A stretch of DNA of 64,000 bases from Winslowiella toletana (GTDB lineage: Bacteria; Pseudomonadota; Gammaproteobacteria; Enterobacterales; Enterobacteriaceae). The stretch is taken from NCBI RefSeq assembly GCF_032164335.1, contig NZ_CP134152.1:4092001-4156000 (forward strand). Direction: 5' to 3'. Below, one piece after another: positions 27,250-36,659 of the stretch (position 1 is its first letter; each line of letters begins with the position of its first letter). A program made the position numbers and the translations under genes. The notes under the pieces were generated by a model that was not told where the DNA came from, searched no databases, and was given only the letters and a program-made list of their open reading frames with translations.

Positions 27250-29319
27250 ATGCTTGTTAGTTCGTACGATCAACCGCTGGTCATTTTCTCATTTATCGTG
27301 GCATTTCTTGCCTCGTATACCGCTCTCGATATGGCCGGCCGCGTTGCCACTACCAGTGGTAAGGCCGCGCTGATTTGGCTGATTGGCGGCGGCTTTGCCA
27401 TGGGAATTGGCATCTGGTCAATGCACTTTATTGGCATGCTGGCGATGAACTTGCCAATGGTAATGAGCTACAGCGCTCTGCTTACCGCCCTGTCGATGTT
27501 TATCGCCATTGCTGCTTCGATTTTTGCCCTGTGGATCGTCTGCTACGGAGAACTGCCGCTGTTGCGGCTCGCCAGTGGCGCGCTGATACTGGGCAGCGGC
27601 GTGGTAGCGATGCACTACACCGGCATGGCGGCACTGATGTTTGAGCCGGGTATTGTCTGGCATTGGGGCTGGATAGCCTGCTCGGTAGCGATTGCCCTCG
27701 CCGCTTCGGGTGCCGCGCTATGGCTGGCGTTTAACCTGCGCAAAAATAGCAGTCGGGTAGCATGGCTGCGCGCCGGTGCGGCAATTATTATGGGTATCGC
27801 GATTGCGGGTATGCACTATACCGGCATGGCGGCTGCCAGCTTTCCGGCAGGCAGCCACGCCACTCACGCCGGTGTTAACAGCAACTGGCTGGCAATTCTG
27901 GTGATGGTGGTAACCTTGTCGATACTCGGTATTACGCTGCTGGTATCGATGCTGGATGCGCGTTTGCAGGCCCGTACCTCGGTACTGGCTTCATCACTGG
28001 CAGAAGCGAATCGTGAGCTGGCTCAGCTGGCACTGCACGATAACCTGACCCGGCTGCCTAACCGCATCCTGCTGGAGGACAGGCTTGACCAGGCCATCAA
28101 TAAAGCCACGCGCGAAAAATCGCAGTTCGCTCTGATGTTTATGGATCTTGACGGCTTTAAAGCGGTGAACGATGCTTTTGGCCATCATATCGGCGACAAT
28201 TTACTGATTGCCGTTACTGAACGTATGACCGAAAAAATGCAGGGGCACCATACGCTGGCCCGCCTTGGCGGCGATGAGTTCGTGCTGTTGATTGAAATCG
28301 ACGATCCTAATGATGCGGCAACGGTGGCCGCGGAGCTGGTCAGGTCAATCGATGCTCCTTTTGAGATTTCACGCTATGAACTGGTGGTGTCATTAAGCAT
28401 TGGCATCGCCGTCTATCCGGATGACGGCGTCGATGAGCGGGAGCTGCTGTTTAACGCTGATGCCGCGATGTATCACACGAAAAACAATGGCCGTAATGGC
28501 TATAACTTTTTTCAGCCGTCGATGAACACCATTGCGCAGAATCAGCTTCAACTCATTAACGATCTTTGGCTGGCGCAGGATCACCATCAGCTGCAACTGT
28601 TTTATCAGCCGAAGTATTGCGCGCCCCAGGGGCCGATTCTTGGTTTCGAAGCCCTGCTGCGCTGGCAGCATCCGGAGCGAGGTCTGCTGTCCCCGGATAT
28701 CTTTTTACCGCTGGCGGAAAAGACCGGTTTAATCGTCAGTATCGGTAACTGGGTAATTAACGAAGCCCTGCGCCAGCTGCGCGTCTGGCATTTACAAGGC
28801 CATGATGACTGGTCGGTGGCGGTAAACTTGTCGGCATTACAATTTGAGCAGAGTAGCCTGATCGAAACGGTGGTGCAGGCGCTGGATCGCCATCAGATTC
28901 CAGCGGAGCTACTGACGCTGGAAGTGACTGAAACCACCGCGATGCGCGATCCGGATGAGAGCGTGCGTATCCTGACGGAGTTAACCCGCCTCGGAGTAAA
29001 AGCATCGATTGACGATTTCGGCACTGGCTATTCGAGCCTGTTATATCTCAAACGCTTACCCGCCAGCGAGTTGAAAATCGACCGGGCATTTGTTAACGAA
29101 TTACAGTCTGAAACCGAAGATGCCACCATCGTCTCGGCGATTGTGGCACTGGCACAGTCGCTGAATCTGAAAGTGGTGGCAGAAGGCGTTGAAACCGAGG
29201 AGCAGCAGGCGTTTCTGACGGGCCTCGGCTGCAACACACTGCAGGGCTATCTGTTGGGTCGACCGGTTCCGGCAGAAAAAGTCAGTGAACTTAAAAATTA
29301 CACTGGCGTGCCGGAGTAA
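27250..29319 (+). CDS. MHYT-GGDEF-EAL c-di-GMP signalling protein
   Basis: The ATG at 27250 has GGGA 6 bases upstream; an in-frame TTG at 27238 is less likely. The 689-residue protein has an N-terminal membrane MHYT sensor (about 5-240) with three motif copies (SMHFIGMLA, MHYTGMAALM, MHYTGMAAAS), a GGDEF domain (about 260-420) with intact RLGGDEFVLL, and an EAL domain (about 445-680) with GFEALLRWQHPERG, EVTETTAM, DDFGTGYSSL and VAEGVETEEQ. Both catalytic signatures look complete, so it could make or degrade c-di-GMP. MHYT domains are proposed to sense diatomic gases through bound metal. It is divergent from the csu pilus operon, so local control of pilus production is plausible. Confidence 0.93.
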   Translation: MLVSSYDQPLVIFSFIVAFLASYTALDMAGRVATTSGKAALIWLIGGGFAMGIGIWSMHFIGMLAMNLPMVMSYSALLTALSMFIAIAASIFALWIVCYGELPLLRLASGALILGSGVVAMHYTGMAALMFEPGIVWHWGWIACSVAIALAASGAALWLAFNLRKNSSRVAWLRAGAAIIMGIAIAGMHYTGMAAASFPAGSHATHAGVNSNWLAILVMVVTLSILGITLLVSMLDARLQARTSVLASSLAEANRELAQLALHDNLTRLPNRILLEDRLDQAINKATREKSQFALMFMDLDGFKAVNDAFGHHIGDNLLIAVTERMTEKMQGHHTLARLGGDEFVLLIEIDDPNDAATVAAELVRSIDAPFEISRYELVVSLSIGIAVYPDDGVDERELLFNADAAMYHTKNNGRNGYNFFQPSMNTIAQNQLQLINDLWLAQDHHQLQLFYQPKYCAPQGPILGFEALLRWQHPERGLLSPDIFLPLAEKTGLIVSIGNWVINEALRQLRVWHLQGHDDWSVAVNLSALQFEQSSLIETVVQALDRHQIPAELLTLEVTETTAMRDPDESVRILTELTRLGVKASIDDFGTGYSSLLYLKRLPASELKIDRAFVNELQSETEDATIVSAIVALAQSLNLKVVAEGVETEEQQAFLTGLGCNTLQGYLLGRPVPAEKVSELKNYTGVPE

Positions 29320-29325
29320 TTTTGC

Positions 29326-29351
29326 CAGAGGCGGCAAAATCGCCGCCTCTG
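29326..29351. terminator. Hairpin between convergent GGDEF-EAL and MFS genes
   Basis: Arms cagaggcgg and ccgcctctg enclose an 8-base loop, 7 bp after the GGDEF-EAL stop and 10 bp before the MFS stop. It can act on both convergent transcripts, although T-runs are short. The same stem recurs after dkgA. Confidence 0.55.
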
Positions 29352-29360
29352 CGCGCGGGG

Positions 29361-30677
29361 TTATACGGTTACCGGCAGCGGTGTATGACGCGCCTGATAC
29401 TGGCGTAACAGGCGTCTGATAAGCAGGGTCCCCACCAGCCCACACAGCGCCGCCACGGTCAGCCAGACGCCAGGCATCGCCTTATCGCCGGTTACGTGGA
29501 TCAGGTAGCTGGATATCGCCGGAGTAAAGCCGCCAAACAGCGCGGTCGCCAGGCTGTAGGCCATCGAAAATCCGGTGGCACGCACTTCAGCCGGCATCAC
29601 CTCTGCCAGATAAACCACCATCGCACCGTTATAGCTGGCGTAGAGAAACGACAGCCACAGTTCAGCTTCCAGCAGGTGAGCAAAGCTTGGCGATCCCACC
29701 AGCCAGTGCAATACCGGCCAGGCGGTGACGATCATTAACAGGCTGAACACAATCAACAGCGGACGACGCCCAACCCGGTCCGATAACGCCCCCATTACTG
29801 GCAGCCAGAACAGGTTCGACAGACCGATAAACAGCGTTACCAGAAAACTTTGCTTGTCGCTCATCATCAGCACGGTCTTACCGAAGGTCGGGGTAAAAGC
29901 GGTAATCATGTAGAACATTACCGTGGTGGTAACCACCATCAGCATTCCGGCCAGCACCAGCGCCCAGTTACTGGCAACCGATCGCATGATTTCGCTCATT
30001 TTGGGATGATGCTTGCGCTGGCTGAATGCTTCGGTTTCTTCCAGCATGCGACGGATCCAGAACAGGAACGGCACAATCATACATCCCACCACAAATGGAA
30101 TACGCCAGCCCCATTCGGTAACCTCGCCTTTATCCAGCAGATGGTTCAGCAACAAGCCCAGCAGCGCGGCGAAGATAACCGCTACCTGCTGGCTACCAGA
30201 CTGCCAGCTGACGTAAAACCCTTTGCGCCCTTTCGGAGCCACTTCCGACAGGTAAACTGATACACCGCCCAGCTCAACGCCCGCTGAAAAGCCCTGCAAT
30301 AAACGCCCCAACAAAATCAGAATTGGCGCTGCCGCGCCCAGAGTGCTGTAACCCGGCACACAGGCGATGGTAAGTGTACCCACTGCCATCAGGCACAGCG
30401 TCAACAGCAGGCCCTTGCGACGACCGTACTGATCAATATAGGCACCAAGAATGATCGCCCCAAGCGGACGCATCAGGAATCCGGCACCAAACGTCATTAG
30501 CGTCAGCATCAGTGAAGCGAATGGGTCATCACCGGGGAAAAAGGTTTTAGCAATAGCGGTGGCATAATAGCCAAACACCATAAAATCGTACATTTCCAGA
30601 AAGTTACCGCTGGTAACGCTAAAAATGGTTTTTGCAGCGCTCTTGGGCCGCCTTGACATTGCAGCAGTGGGGTTCAT
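29361..30677 (-). CDS. MFS (MHS family) citrate/tricarballylate-type proton symporter
   Basis: The ATG at 30677 is chosen for its ribosome site (AAGGAAG, 6 bases upstream). The 438-residue product has 12 hydrophobic segments, the metabolite:H+ symporter N-terminal signature [20 protein letters not shown], the loop 2-3 motif [33 protein letters not shown], and [14 protein letters not shown] in the second half. It resembles CitA and TcuC, which import citrate or tricarballylate with protons. No tcu enzyme genes or citrate lyase genes are adjacent, so the exact carboxylate is not determined. Confidence 0.85.
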   Translation of the reverse strand: MNPTAAMSRRPKSAAKTIFSVTSGNFLEMYDFMVFGYYATAIAKTFFPGDDPFASLMLTLMTFGAGFLMRPLGAIILGAYIDQYGRRKGLLLTLCLMAVGTLTIACVPGYSTLGAAAPILILLGRLLQGFSAGVELGGVSVYLSEVAPKGRKGFYVSWQSGSQQVAVIFAALLGLLLNHLLDKGEVTEWGWRIPFVVGCMIVPFLFWIRRMLEETEAFSQRKHHPKMSEIMRSVASNWALVLAGMLMVVTTTVMFYMITAFTPTFGKTVLMMSDKQSFLVTLFIGLSNLFWLPVMGALSDRVGRRPLLIVFSLLMIVTAWPVLHWLVGSPSFAHLLEAELWLSFLYASYNGAMVVYLAEVMPAEVRATGFSMAYSLATALFGGFTPAISSYLIHVTGDKAMPGVWLTVAALCGLVGTLLIRRLLRQYQARHTPLPVTV

Positions 30678-30917
30678 ACAGGCTTCCTTATGTTTTTCTT
30701 CGTTTTTATCCTGCAAGGCCAGGTTTTAATGTGACCTTCTTCACCATTCCAGTTTACAAAGTAAACCGATTGGTAACGAAAAATTAACAAAAGGAATTAG
30801 CCAGAAGATTGTACTGATAAGAGGGGGTTTGAGGGGATTTACGCAGTAATGAGCAACTTGAGGTTTTTTCTGTAGCGGTGGCATCTTCCGCCATCCGCGC
30901 CGAAAAATGCTGTCCGG

Positions 30918-30941
30918 ACGGGAGCCGAAAACGGCTCCCGT
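30918..30941 (-). terminator. Terminator-like hairpin downstream of exbD
   Basis: A perfect 10 bp stem (acgggagccg/cggctcccgt) with an AAAA loop (TTTT on the minus strand) lies 24 bp beyond the exbD stop. A U-rich tract (ATTTTT) follows only about 9 bases later, so it may be a weak intrinsic terminator. The ~240 bp between it and the MFS start contain no gene. Confidence 0.6.
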
Positions 30942-30964
30942 AAAATCACAGGCGTGACAGAAGG

Positions 30965-31387
30965 CTATTTAGCGACGGTTTCCATACCCATTAAACCAAT
31001 CTTCAGATAGCCAGCCTGTCGCAGGGAGTCCATTACGCCCATCAGCGTTTCGTAATCAACACTCTTATCTGCCTGGAAGAAAATAGTGGTGTCTTTCTTC
31101 CCTTCAGTCTGCGCATTAAGCACGTTGACCAGATTCTCAGTATTTACCGCTTCGTTGCCAATAAACAGCTGTTTGTCTGCTTTAATCGACAGATAAACCG
31201 GCTTTTCCGGGCGCGGTTGCGGGGTACTGGTTGAAGCAGGCAGATTAACGCGGACATCCACTGTCGCCAGCGGAGCGGCAACCATAAAGATGATCAGCAA
31301 AACCAGCATCACGTCGATAAACGGCGTGACGTTGATTTCATGCATTTCACCATTGCTGTCGAGATCTTCGTTTAATCGCATCGCCAT
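30965..31387 (-). CDS. exbD: TonB-system proton channel subunit ExbD
   Basis: The 140-residue inner-membrane protein matches E. coli ExbD (141 residues). It has one transmembrane helix (about 23-43) carrying the essential Asp in NVTPFIDVMLVLLIIFMVAA and a periplasmic domain (NLPASTSTPQPRPEKPVYLS onward). With ExbB it converts the proton gradient into TonB movement. It begins 5 bp after exbB and is the last gene of the operon. Confidence 0.97.
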   Translation of the reverse strand: MAMRLNEDLDSNGEMHEINVTPFIDVMLVLLIIFMVAAPLATVDVRVNLPASTSTPQPRPEKPVYLSIKADKQLFIGNEAVNTENLVNVLNAQTEGKKDTTIFFQADKSVDYETLMGVMDSLRQAGYLKIGLMGMETVAK

Positions 31388-31392
31388 GATAG

Positions 31393-32130
31393 TTAACCTA
31401 ACCGCAGCTTATGGGCTGCCGCCGTGCGGTGCGCATCAGCGCTGTTTGCCAGATCGAGATCGCGGCTCTGCAACAGCAACACCTGTGCCGCTACGTCGCC
31501 AAGTGAAGCTTTGTAGTTGGCAATCATACGCGCAAACACGTTATAGATGACGACCGCTGGAATCGCCGCAACCAGACCAATTGCCGTTGCCAGTAGGGCT
31601 TCAGCAATACCCGGAGCAACCACTGCCAGGTTGGTAGTCTGCGTCTTCGCAATGCCGATAAAGCTGTTCATGATACCCCAAACGGTACCGAACAGGCCGA
31701 CGAAGGGTGCAATTGCACCGATGGTTGCCAGGAAGCCGTTACCACGCCCGGCATGACGGCTGAATGCGGCGACGCGGCGCTCCAGACGGAATCCGGTGCG
31801 ATCTTTAATACCGTCGTTATCGTCAGAACCGGCAGAAAGCTCCAGCTCATTGCGTGCTTCATTAAGCAGCTGAGTACTGAGGCTGCCAGCGTTGAAATTT
31901 TTGCAGGTTTCTACCGCTTCGTTCAATGAACGAACCGTTGCCAGTGCCTGCTGCTCACGCTTCAGGCGGCGTTTAGCTGACAGCAGTTCCACACTCTTAC
32001 TGAAGAAGATTGCCCAGGTGATGACGGATGCACACAGCAGTCCAATCATTACCGCTTTCACTACGATGTCAGCATGTGCATACATGCCCCAAACAGAGAG
32101 ATCTGTTTGCATCAAATTACTGGTCACCAC
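31393..32130 (-). CDS. exbB: TonB-system proton channel subunit ExbB
   Basis: The 245-residue protein matches E. coli ExbB (244 residues) throughout: NLMQTDLSVWGMYAHADIVV at the N-terminus, three transmembrane helices, and the conserved pore region GLFGTVWGIMNSFIGIA plus PGIAEALLATAIGLVAAIPA. It forms the pentameric channel around ExbD that energises TonB, so it serves the aerobactin receptor IutA as well as other receptors. A Fur-like site is placed about 70 bp upstream. In E. coli metC is the divergent neighbour; here a TRAP operon has come between. Confidence 0.97.
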   Translation of the reverse strand: MVTSNLMQTDLSVWGMYAHADIVVKAVMIGLLCASVITWAIFFSKSVELLSAKRRLKREQQALATVRSLNEAVETCKNFNAGSLSTQLLNEARNELELSAGSDDNDGIKDRTGFRLERRVAAFSRHAGRGNGFLATIGAIAPFVGLFGTVWGIMNSFIGIAKTQTTNLAVVAPGIAEALLATAIGLVAAIPAVVIYNVFARMIANYKASLGDVAAQVLLLQSRDLDLANSADAHRTAAAHKLRLG

Positions 32131-32433
32131 GCTGTATCTCCAACCTCAATAAACCACATTCGGAAATCAAGCGCAGATCATATCAAATTAGCGCTGAATT
32201 GATAGTAGTTCTCATTACTATTTACATTTTGACACCGCTGATTTCAGCCTGCGCTACCTCAGACTAACGAAGAGATACCATCCACATCACATTTTTGAAA
32301 TGATGTTTTATAAATTAGCGAATGTCATTTCAAAATATTACAAAACTGTGAGTCGCTTCACCGCTACTGGTTAATTTTAACGCTACTTTTTAGCCACATT
32401 ATTCTAACAACGACCTGACCTCTGGAGCCTGAG
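32131..32433. promoter_or_regulatory. Divergent exbB/TRAP intergenic region with Fur-like site
   Basis: This 303 bp region holds both divergent promoters. At 32200-32222 the bases tgatagtagttctcattact form a moderate Fur-box match (about 12 of 19), 70-90 bp before exbB, in keeping with known Fur control of exbBD. A short inverted segment around 32297-32335 (atttcaaaat / tgaaatgatgt) is closer to the TRAP operon. No gene is seen. Confidence 0.55.
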
Positions 32434-33402
32434 ATGAACCTAACCCGAACTTTACTCAGCATGTGTTTGCTTGGTGCAGCGGTGACTTGTGTGCAAGCCG
32501 CCACCCTTCGTGCCGCCGATGTCCACCCAAAAGGCTACCCGAACGTGGTTGCGGTGGAACATATGGGTGAAAAGCTGGCGGCGGCCACCGACGATCGGCT
32601 GGAAATTAAAGTGTTTCCCAGCGGCGTGATGGGCGATGAGAAACAGATGATCGAGCAGGCTCAACTGGGAGCCATCGATATGATCCGCGTTTCGATGGCT
32701 CCGGTAGCGGCCATTCTGCCGGAAATCGAAGTCTTTACCCTGCCCTATGTGTTCCGCGATGAGGATCATCTGCACAAGGTACTGGATGGAGAAATCGGCC
32801 AGCAGATCGGCGATAAAATCACCGGCAGCGCCAACTCCCGCCTGGTGTTTCTCGGCTGGATGGATGGCGGCACGCGCAATTTGATCACCAAGCAGCCGGT
32901 GCTGACGCCGGAAGAGCTACACGGGATGAAAATCCGCGTGCAGGGCAGCCCGGTGGCTATCAATACGCTGAAAGCAATGGGTGCCAATGCGGTGCCAATG
33001 GGCGTCAGTGAGGTATTCAGCGGCATGCAAACCGGCGTCATCGATGGCACGGAGAATAATCCCCCTACCTTTATCGCCCATAACTACCTGCCGGTGGTGA
33101 AAAATTACACCCTCAGCGGCCACTTTATTATTCCTGAGCTGTTTCTCTACTCAAAGGTGAAGTGGGACAAACTGAGTAAAGAGGATCAGCAGCTGATTAC
33201 CAAACTGGCAAAAGAAGCGCAGGCTGAGCAGCGTCAGCTGTGGGCAACCTACAATCAGCAGTCGATCGATAAGATGACAGCAGGCGGCGTTAAGTTTCAT
33301 GACATCGACAAAACCGCCTGGATCGAAGCCACCAAACCGATTCGCGATAAATATGCCGCTCAGCATCAGCAACTGATGCAGGCGATTGCCGACGTTCAAT
33401 AA
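32434..33402 (+). CDS. TRAP transporter periplasmic substrate-binding protein (DctP family)
   Basis: The 322-residue protein has a signal peptide (cut near VQAAT, residue ~22) and the DctP fold. The conserved carboxylate-binding Arg lies in GMKIRVQGSPVAINTLKAMG (~165), preceded by MDGGTRNL and followed by FSGMQTGVIDGTENN. It captures an organic acid in the periplasm. The GEKLAAATDDRLEIKVFPSG and QAQLGAIDMIRVS segments resemble sugar-acid (uronate/keto-gulonate type) binding proteins, but no catabolic genes are adjacent to confirm the ligand. Operon: dctP-dctQ-dctM, 13 bp before dctQ. Confidence 0.9.
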   Translation: MNLTRTLLSMCLLGAAVTCVQAATLRAADVHPKGYPNVVAVEHMGEKLAAATDDRLEIKVFPSGVMGDEKQMIEQAQLGAIDMIRVSMAPVAAILPEIEVFTLPYVFRDEDHLHKVLDGEIGQQIGDKITGSANSRLVFLGWMDGGTRNLITKQPVLTPEELHGMKIRVQGSPVAINTLKAMGANAVPMGVSEVFSGMQTGVIDGTENNPPTFIAHNYLPVVKNYTLSGHFIIPELFLYSKVKWDKLSKEDQQLITKLAKEAQAEQRQLWATYNQQSIDKMTAGGVKFHDIDKTAWIEATKPIRDKYAAQHQQLMQAIADVQ

Positions 33403-33415
33403 TCAGGAGCCGACC

Positions 33416-33922
33416 ATGACGAATAAATGTCATAACCTGATGGACTGGCTCTACCTGGCAGGAATGGTGGTCTCCGGCATTGCACTGCTGGTGATGACGC
33501 TGGTCGTCCCCTTCGCCATCTTTATGCGCTACGTAATGAATGATGGCTCCTCATGGCCGGAGCCGCTGGCGATTATGTGCATGGTGACCTTCACCTTTGT
33601 CGGCGCAGCAGTCAGCTACCGTGCCGGTTCTCATATCGCGGTTTCAATGCTGACCGATCGCTTACCTGAGGGTTTACGCCTGCTGGCCTCACGCATTGCC
33701 GATCTGCTGATGCTGGTGATCTGCGGCTTTATTCTCTGGTACAGCGCACAGCTTTGTATACAGCTGTGGTATCAGCCCATCGCCGAATTTCCGATGATAA
33801 CCGCCGGACACAGCTATTTGCCGGTGCCGATTGGTGCTGCGCTGACGCTGATGTTTGTGCTGGAACGGCTGGCATTTGGTTCGCAAGAAAATCGCCCGGT
33901 TGTGATTATGGGTAACACCTGA
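33416..33922 (+). CDS. TRAP transporter small permease (DctQ family)
   Basis: The ATG at 33416 has CAGGAG at correct spacing; a longer frame from 33386 would overlap dctP and is not preferred. The 168-residue protein has four transmembrane helices and the DctQ motif region FMRYVMNDGSSWPEPLAIMC with FTFVGAAVSYRAGSHIAV. It pairs with the large subunit DctM encoded 9 bp downstream. Confidence 0.9.
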   Translation: MTNKCHNLMDWLYLAGMVVSGIALLVMTLVVPFAIFMRYVMNDGSSWPEPLAIMCMVTFTFVGAAVSYRAGSHIAVSMLTDRLPEGLRLLASRIADLLMLVICGFILWYSAQLCIQLWYQPIAEFPMITAGHSYLPVPIGAALTLMFVLERLAFGSQENRPVVIMGNT

Positions 33923-33931
33923 GAGGTCATC

Positions 33932-35224
33932 ATGGACGCATTAGTATTGCTGTTGACGTTGGGCGTGCTGCTGGCGGTAGGCATGCCGGTGGCCTACGCG
34001 GTGGGATTAAGCGCGCTGGTTGGCGCCTGGTGGATCGATCTGCCGTTAGAAGCACTGATGATTCAAATGACCAACGGGGTGAATAAGTTTTCGCTGCTGG
34101 CGATCCCGTTTTTCATACTCGCTGGCGCAATTATGGCCGAGGGCGGTATTGCCCGACGACTGGTCAATTTCGCCTATGTCTTTGTCGGTTTTATTCGCGG
34201 CGGCTTATCGCTGGTGAATATCGTCGCCTCAACCTTTTTTGGCGCCATATCCGGATCGTCGGTGGCAGATACCGCCTCGATCGGTTCGGTAATGATCCCG
34301 GAGATGGATAAGAAGGGCTACCCGCGCGACTATGCCGCTGCGGTTACCGCCAGTGGATCGGTGCAGGCGATCCTGATTCCACCCAGTCATAACTCGGTGA
34401 TTTATTCGCTGGCGGCAGGCGGCACGGTGTCGATTGCCGCGCTGTTTATCGCCGGAGTGCTGCCCGGCCTGCTGCTCGGCTTGACGCTGATGGTGATGTG
34501 CATCGCCTTTGCGCACAAACGCTCTTACCCGAAGGGTGAACGCGTTCCTTTTAAGCAGGCGCTGAAAATTCTGCTCGATGCGCTGTGGGGGCTGATGACG
34601 GTAGTGATTATCCTCGGCGGAATTCTTACCGGGGTATTTACCGCCACCGAATCGGCGTCAATCGCCTGTCTCTGGGCGTTTTTCGTCACCATGTTTATCT
34701 ATCGTGACTACAAATGGCGTGAGCTGCCGAAACTGATGTGCCGCACGGTAAAGACCGTCACTATCGTCATGATTCTGATCGGCTTTGCCGCCTCGTTTGG
34801 TGCGGTAATGACCTGGATGCAGCTGCCGGATCGTATCACCAGTTTCTTCACCGGCATCTCTGACAACAAGTATGTCATTCTGATGTGCATCAATATCATG
34901 CTGCTGCTGATCGGCACCCTGATGGATATGGCACCGATCATTCTGATCTTAACTCCGGTACTGCTGCCGGTGACCAATGCGCTCGGCATCGATCCGGTCC
35001 ATTTCGGCATGATAATGATGGTCAACCTCGGCATCGGTCTGATTACCCCACCGGTAGGTTCCGTGCTGTTTGTTGCCAGTGCGGTGAGCAAGCAAAAAAT
35101 AGAGCAGGTGGTGCGTGCCATGCTGCCATTCTATGGCGCACTGTTTTTGGTCCTGATGATGATCACTTACATTCCGGCCATCTCACTGTGGCTACCGCGA
35201 CTGGTTGGCGTGATGGGAGAATAG
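33932..35224 (+). CDS. TRAP transporter large permease (DctM family)
   Basis: The 430-residue integral membrane protein has 11-12 hydrophobic segments and the DctM signatures FSLLAIPFFILAGAIMAEGG, STFFGAISGSSVADTASIGS, IPPSHNSVIYSLAAGG and GLITPPVGSVLFVASAV. It carries substrate across the inner membrane with sodium or proton coupling. It is the last gene of the TRAP operon and ends just before a strong hairpin. The neighbouring metC shares orientation but is 118 bp away behind that hairpin. Confidence 0.93.
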   Translation: MDALVLLLTLGVLLAVGMPVAYAVGLSALVGAWWIDLPLEALMIQMTNGVNKFSLLAIPFFILAGAIMAEGGIARRLVNFAYVFVGFIRGGLSLVNIVASTFFGAISGSSVADTASIGSVMIPEMDKKGYPRDYAAAVTASGSVQAILIPPSHNSVIYSLAAGGTVSIAALFIAGVLPGLLLGLTLMVMCIAFAHKRSYPKGERVPFKQALKILLDALWGLMTVVIILGGILTGVFTATESASIACLWAFFVTMFIYRDYKWRELPKLMCRTVKTVTIVMILIGFAASFGAVMTWMQLPDRITSFFTGISDNKYVILMCINIMLLLIGTLMDMAPIILILTPVLLPVTNALGIDPVHFGMIMMVNLGIGLITPPVGSVLFVASAVSKQKIEQVVRAMLPFYGALFLVLMMITYIPAISLWLPRLVGVMGE

Positions 35225-35229
35225 ACTGT

Positions 35230-35252
35230 CGCCCGGGCATCTCGCCCGGGCG
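35230..35252 (+). terminator. GC-rich hairpin after the TRAP operon
   Basis: A perfect 9 bp stem (cgcccgggc/gcccgggcg) with a 5-base loop begins 6 bp after the dctM stop. A U-rich stretch is lacking directly after it, so it is a likely but not classical terminator. Confidence 0.6.
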
Positions 35253-35342
35253 CACGGTGATTATCTGTTTTCGTTATAAACCCGCCGGGCTAATCATGTT
35301 AAGTTGTTATTTATCTTATGGGGTTAGCAGGACGCGTTAGGT

Positions 35343-36533
35343 ATGACGACGAAGAAAATTGAAACCACCTTGATCGCTGCCGGTCGGGCTAAAAAATTCA
35401 CTCAGGGTTCCGTAAACAGCGTAATTCAGCGCGCCTCTTCACTGGTTTTCGATACCGTTGCGGATAAAAAGCGCGCCACCGCCGGACGAGCCAGCGGAGA
35501 ACTGTTCTATGGCCGACGCGGTACGCTGACGCACTTCTCACTACAGGAAGCGATGACCGAGCTGGAAGGTGGCGCAGGCTGTGCGCTCTATCCTTGCGGC
35601 GCAGCTGCGGTGGCAAACGCCATTCTGGCCTTTGTCGCAGCAGGTGATAACGTGCTGATGAGCGGCTCAGTGTATGAACCGACGCAGGACTTCTGTACCA
35701 AAATCCTCAGCAAAATGAATGTCTCGACCCGCTGGTTTGATCACAGTATCGGTGCTGAAATCGCCGAACTGGTACAGCCGAATACCAAAGTAGTGTTTCT
35801 CGAGTCGCCCGGCTCGATCACCATGGAAGTGCAGGATGTTCCGGCGATTGTCGCCGCGGTGCGCAGCAAAGCGCCCGAGGCGATTATCATGCTGGATAAT
35901 ACCTGGGGAGCCGGAATACTGTTTCGTGCGCTTGATTTCGGCGTCGATATTTCGATTCAGGCAGGCACCAAATATCTGATTGGTCACTCCGACGCGATGA
36001 TTGGCACGGCGGTGGCTAATGAGCGCTGCTGGCCGCAGCTGCGGGAGAACTCCTATCTGATGGGTCAGATGGTCGATGCCGACACCGCCTATATGACCAG
36101 CCGGGGCTTACGTACGCTGGCGGTCCGCCTGCGTCAGCATGAAGAGAGCAGTATCCGCATCGCCAACTGGCTGGCTGAACGCCCGGAAGTGGCGGTGGTG
36201 AACCATCCAGCGCTGCCGCAATGCAAAGGCCATCAGTTCTGGAAACGTGATTTCAGCGGCAGCAGCGGACTGTTCTCTTTTGTGTTAAAGCAAAAGTTAA
36301 CGCCGCAGCAGCTGGCAGACTATCTCGATCATTTCGAGCATTTCAGTATGGCCTACTCCTGGGGCGGCTATGAATCACTGATTCTGGCGAATCAGCCGGA
36401 AGAGCTGGCAGAAATCCGCCCTGTCGCTGGCGTTGACTTTAGCGGTACACTGGTACGCTTGCATATTGGACTGGAAAACGTTGAGGATTTGCTCGACGAT
36501 CTGGCCGCCGGATTTAAGCGTATTAGCGAATAA
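35343..36533 (+). CDS. metC: Cystathionine beta-lyase MetC
   Basis: The 396-residue Cys/Met-metabolism PLP enzyme cleaves cystathionine to homocysteine, pyruvate and ammonia in methionine synthesis. It carries [20 protein letters not shown] (PLP phosphate region), [20 protein letters not shown] (Asp holding the PLP ring), and the Schiff-base Lys in [17 protein letters not shown] (~210). Length and sequence match E. coli MetC (395). I did not find a convincing MetJ box (AGACGTCT repeats) upstream. The gene order metC-yghB-yqhC follows E. coli. Confidence 0.97.
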   Translation: MTTKKIETTLIAAGRAKKFTQGSVNSVIQRASSLVFDTVADKKRATAGRASGELFYGRRGTLTHFSLQEAMTELEGGAGCALYPCGAAAVANAILAFVAAGDNVLMSGSVYEPTQDFCTKILSKMNVSTRWFDHSIGAEIAELVQPNTKVVFLESPGSITMEVQDVPAIVAAVRSKAPEAIIMLDNTWGAGILFRALDFGVDISIQAGTKYLIGHSDAMIGTAVANERCWPQLRENSYLMGQMVDADTAYMTSRGLRTLAVRLRQHEESSIRIANWLAERPEVAVVNHPALPQCKGHQFWKRDFSGSSGLFSFVLKQKLTPQQLADYLDHFEHFSMAYSWGGYESLILANQPEELAEIRPVAGVDFSGTLVRLHIGLENVEDLLDDLAAGFKRISE

Positions 36534-36659
36534 TGACTGTCTGGCGAGAGAAATCTTAATCAAGATTCAACAATCCGGTATCTTCGCGCCACAGATCAAG
36601 ATGCCGCTTGCCTTTTGCGGCTACAATAAACTAAGTAGCCGTAGTTAACAGGATAAAAC

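Noticed and set aside
35253..35342. MetJ operator before metC
   Set aside because: No pair of AGACGTCT-like 8-mers was found in the intergenic region.
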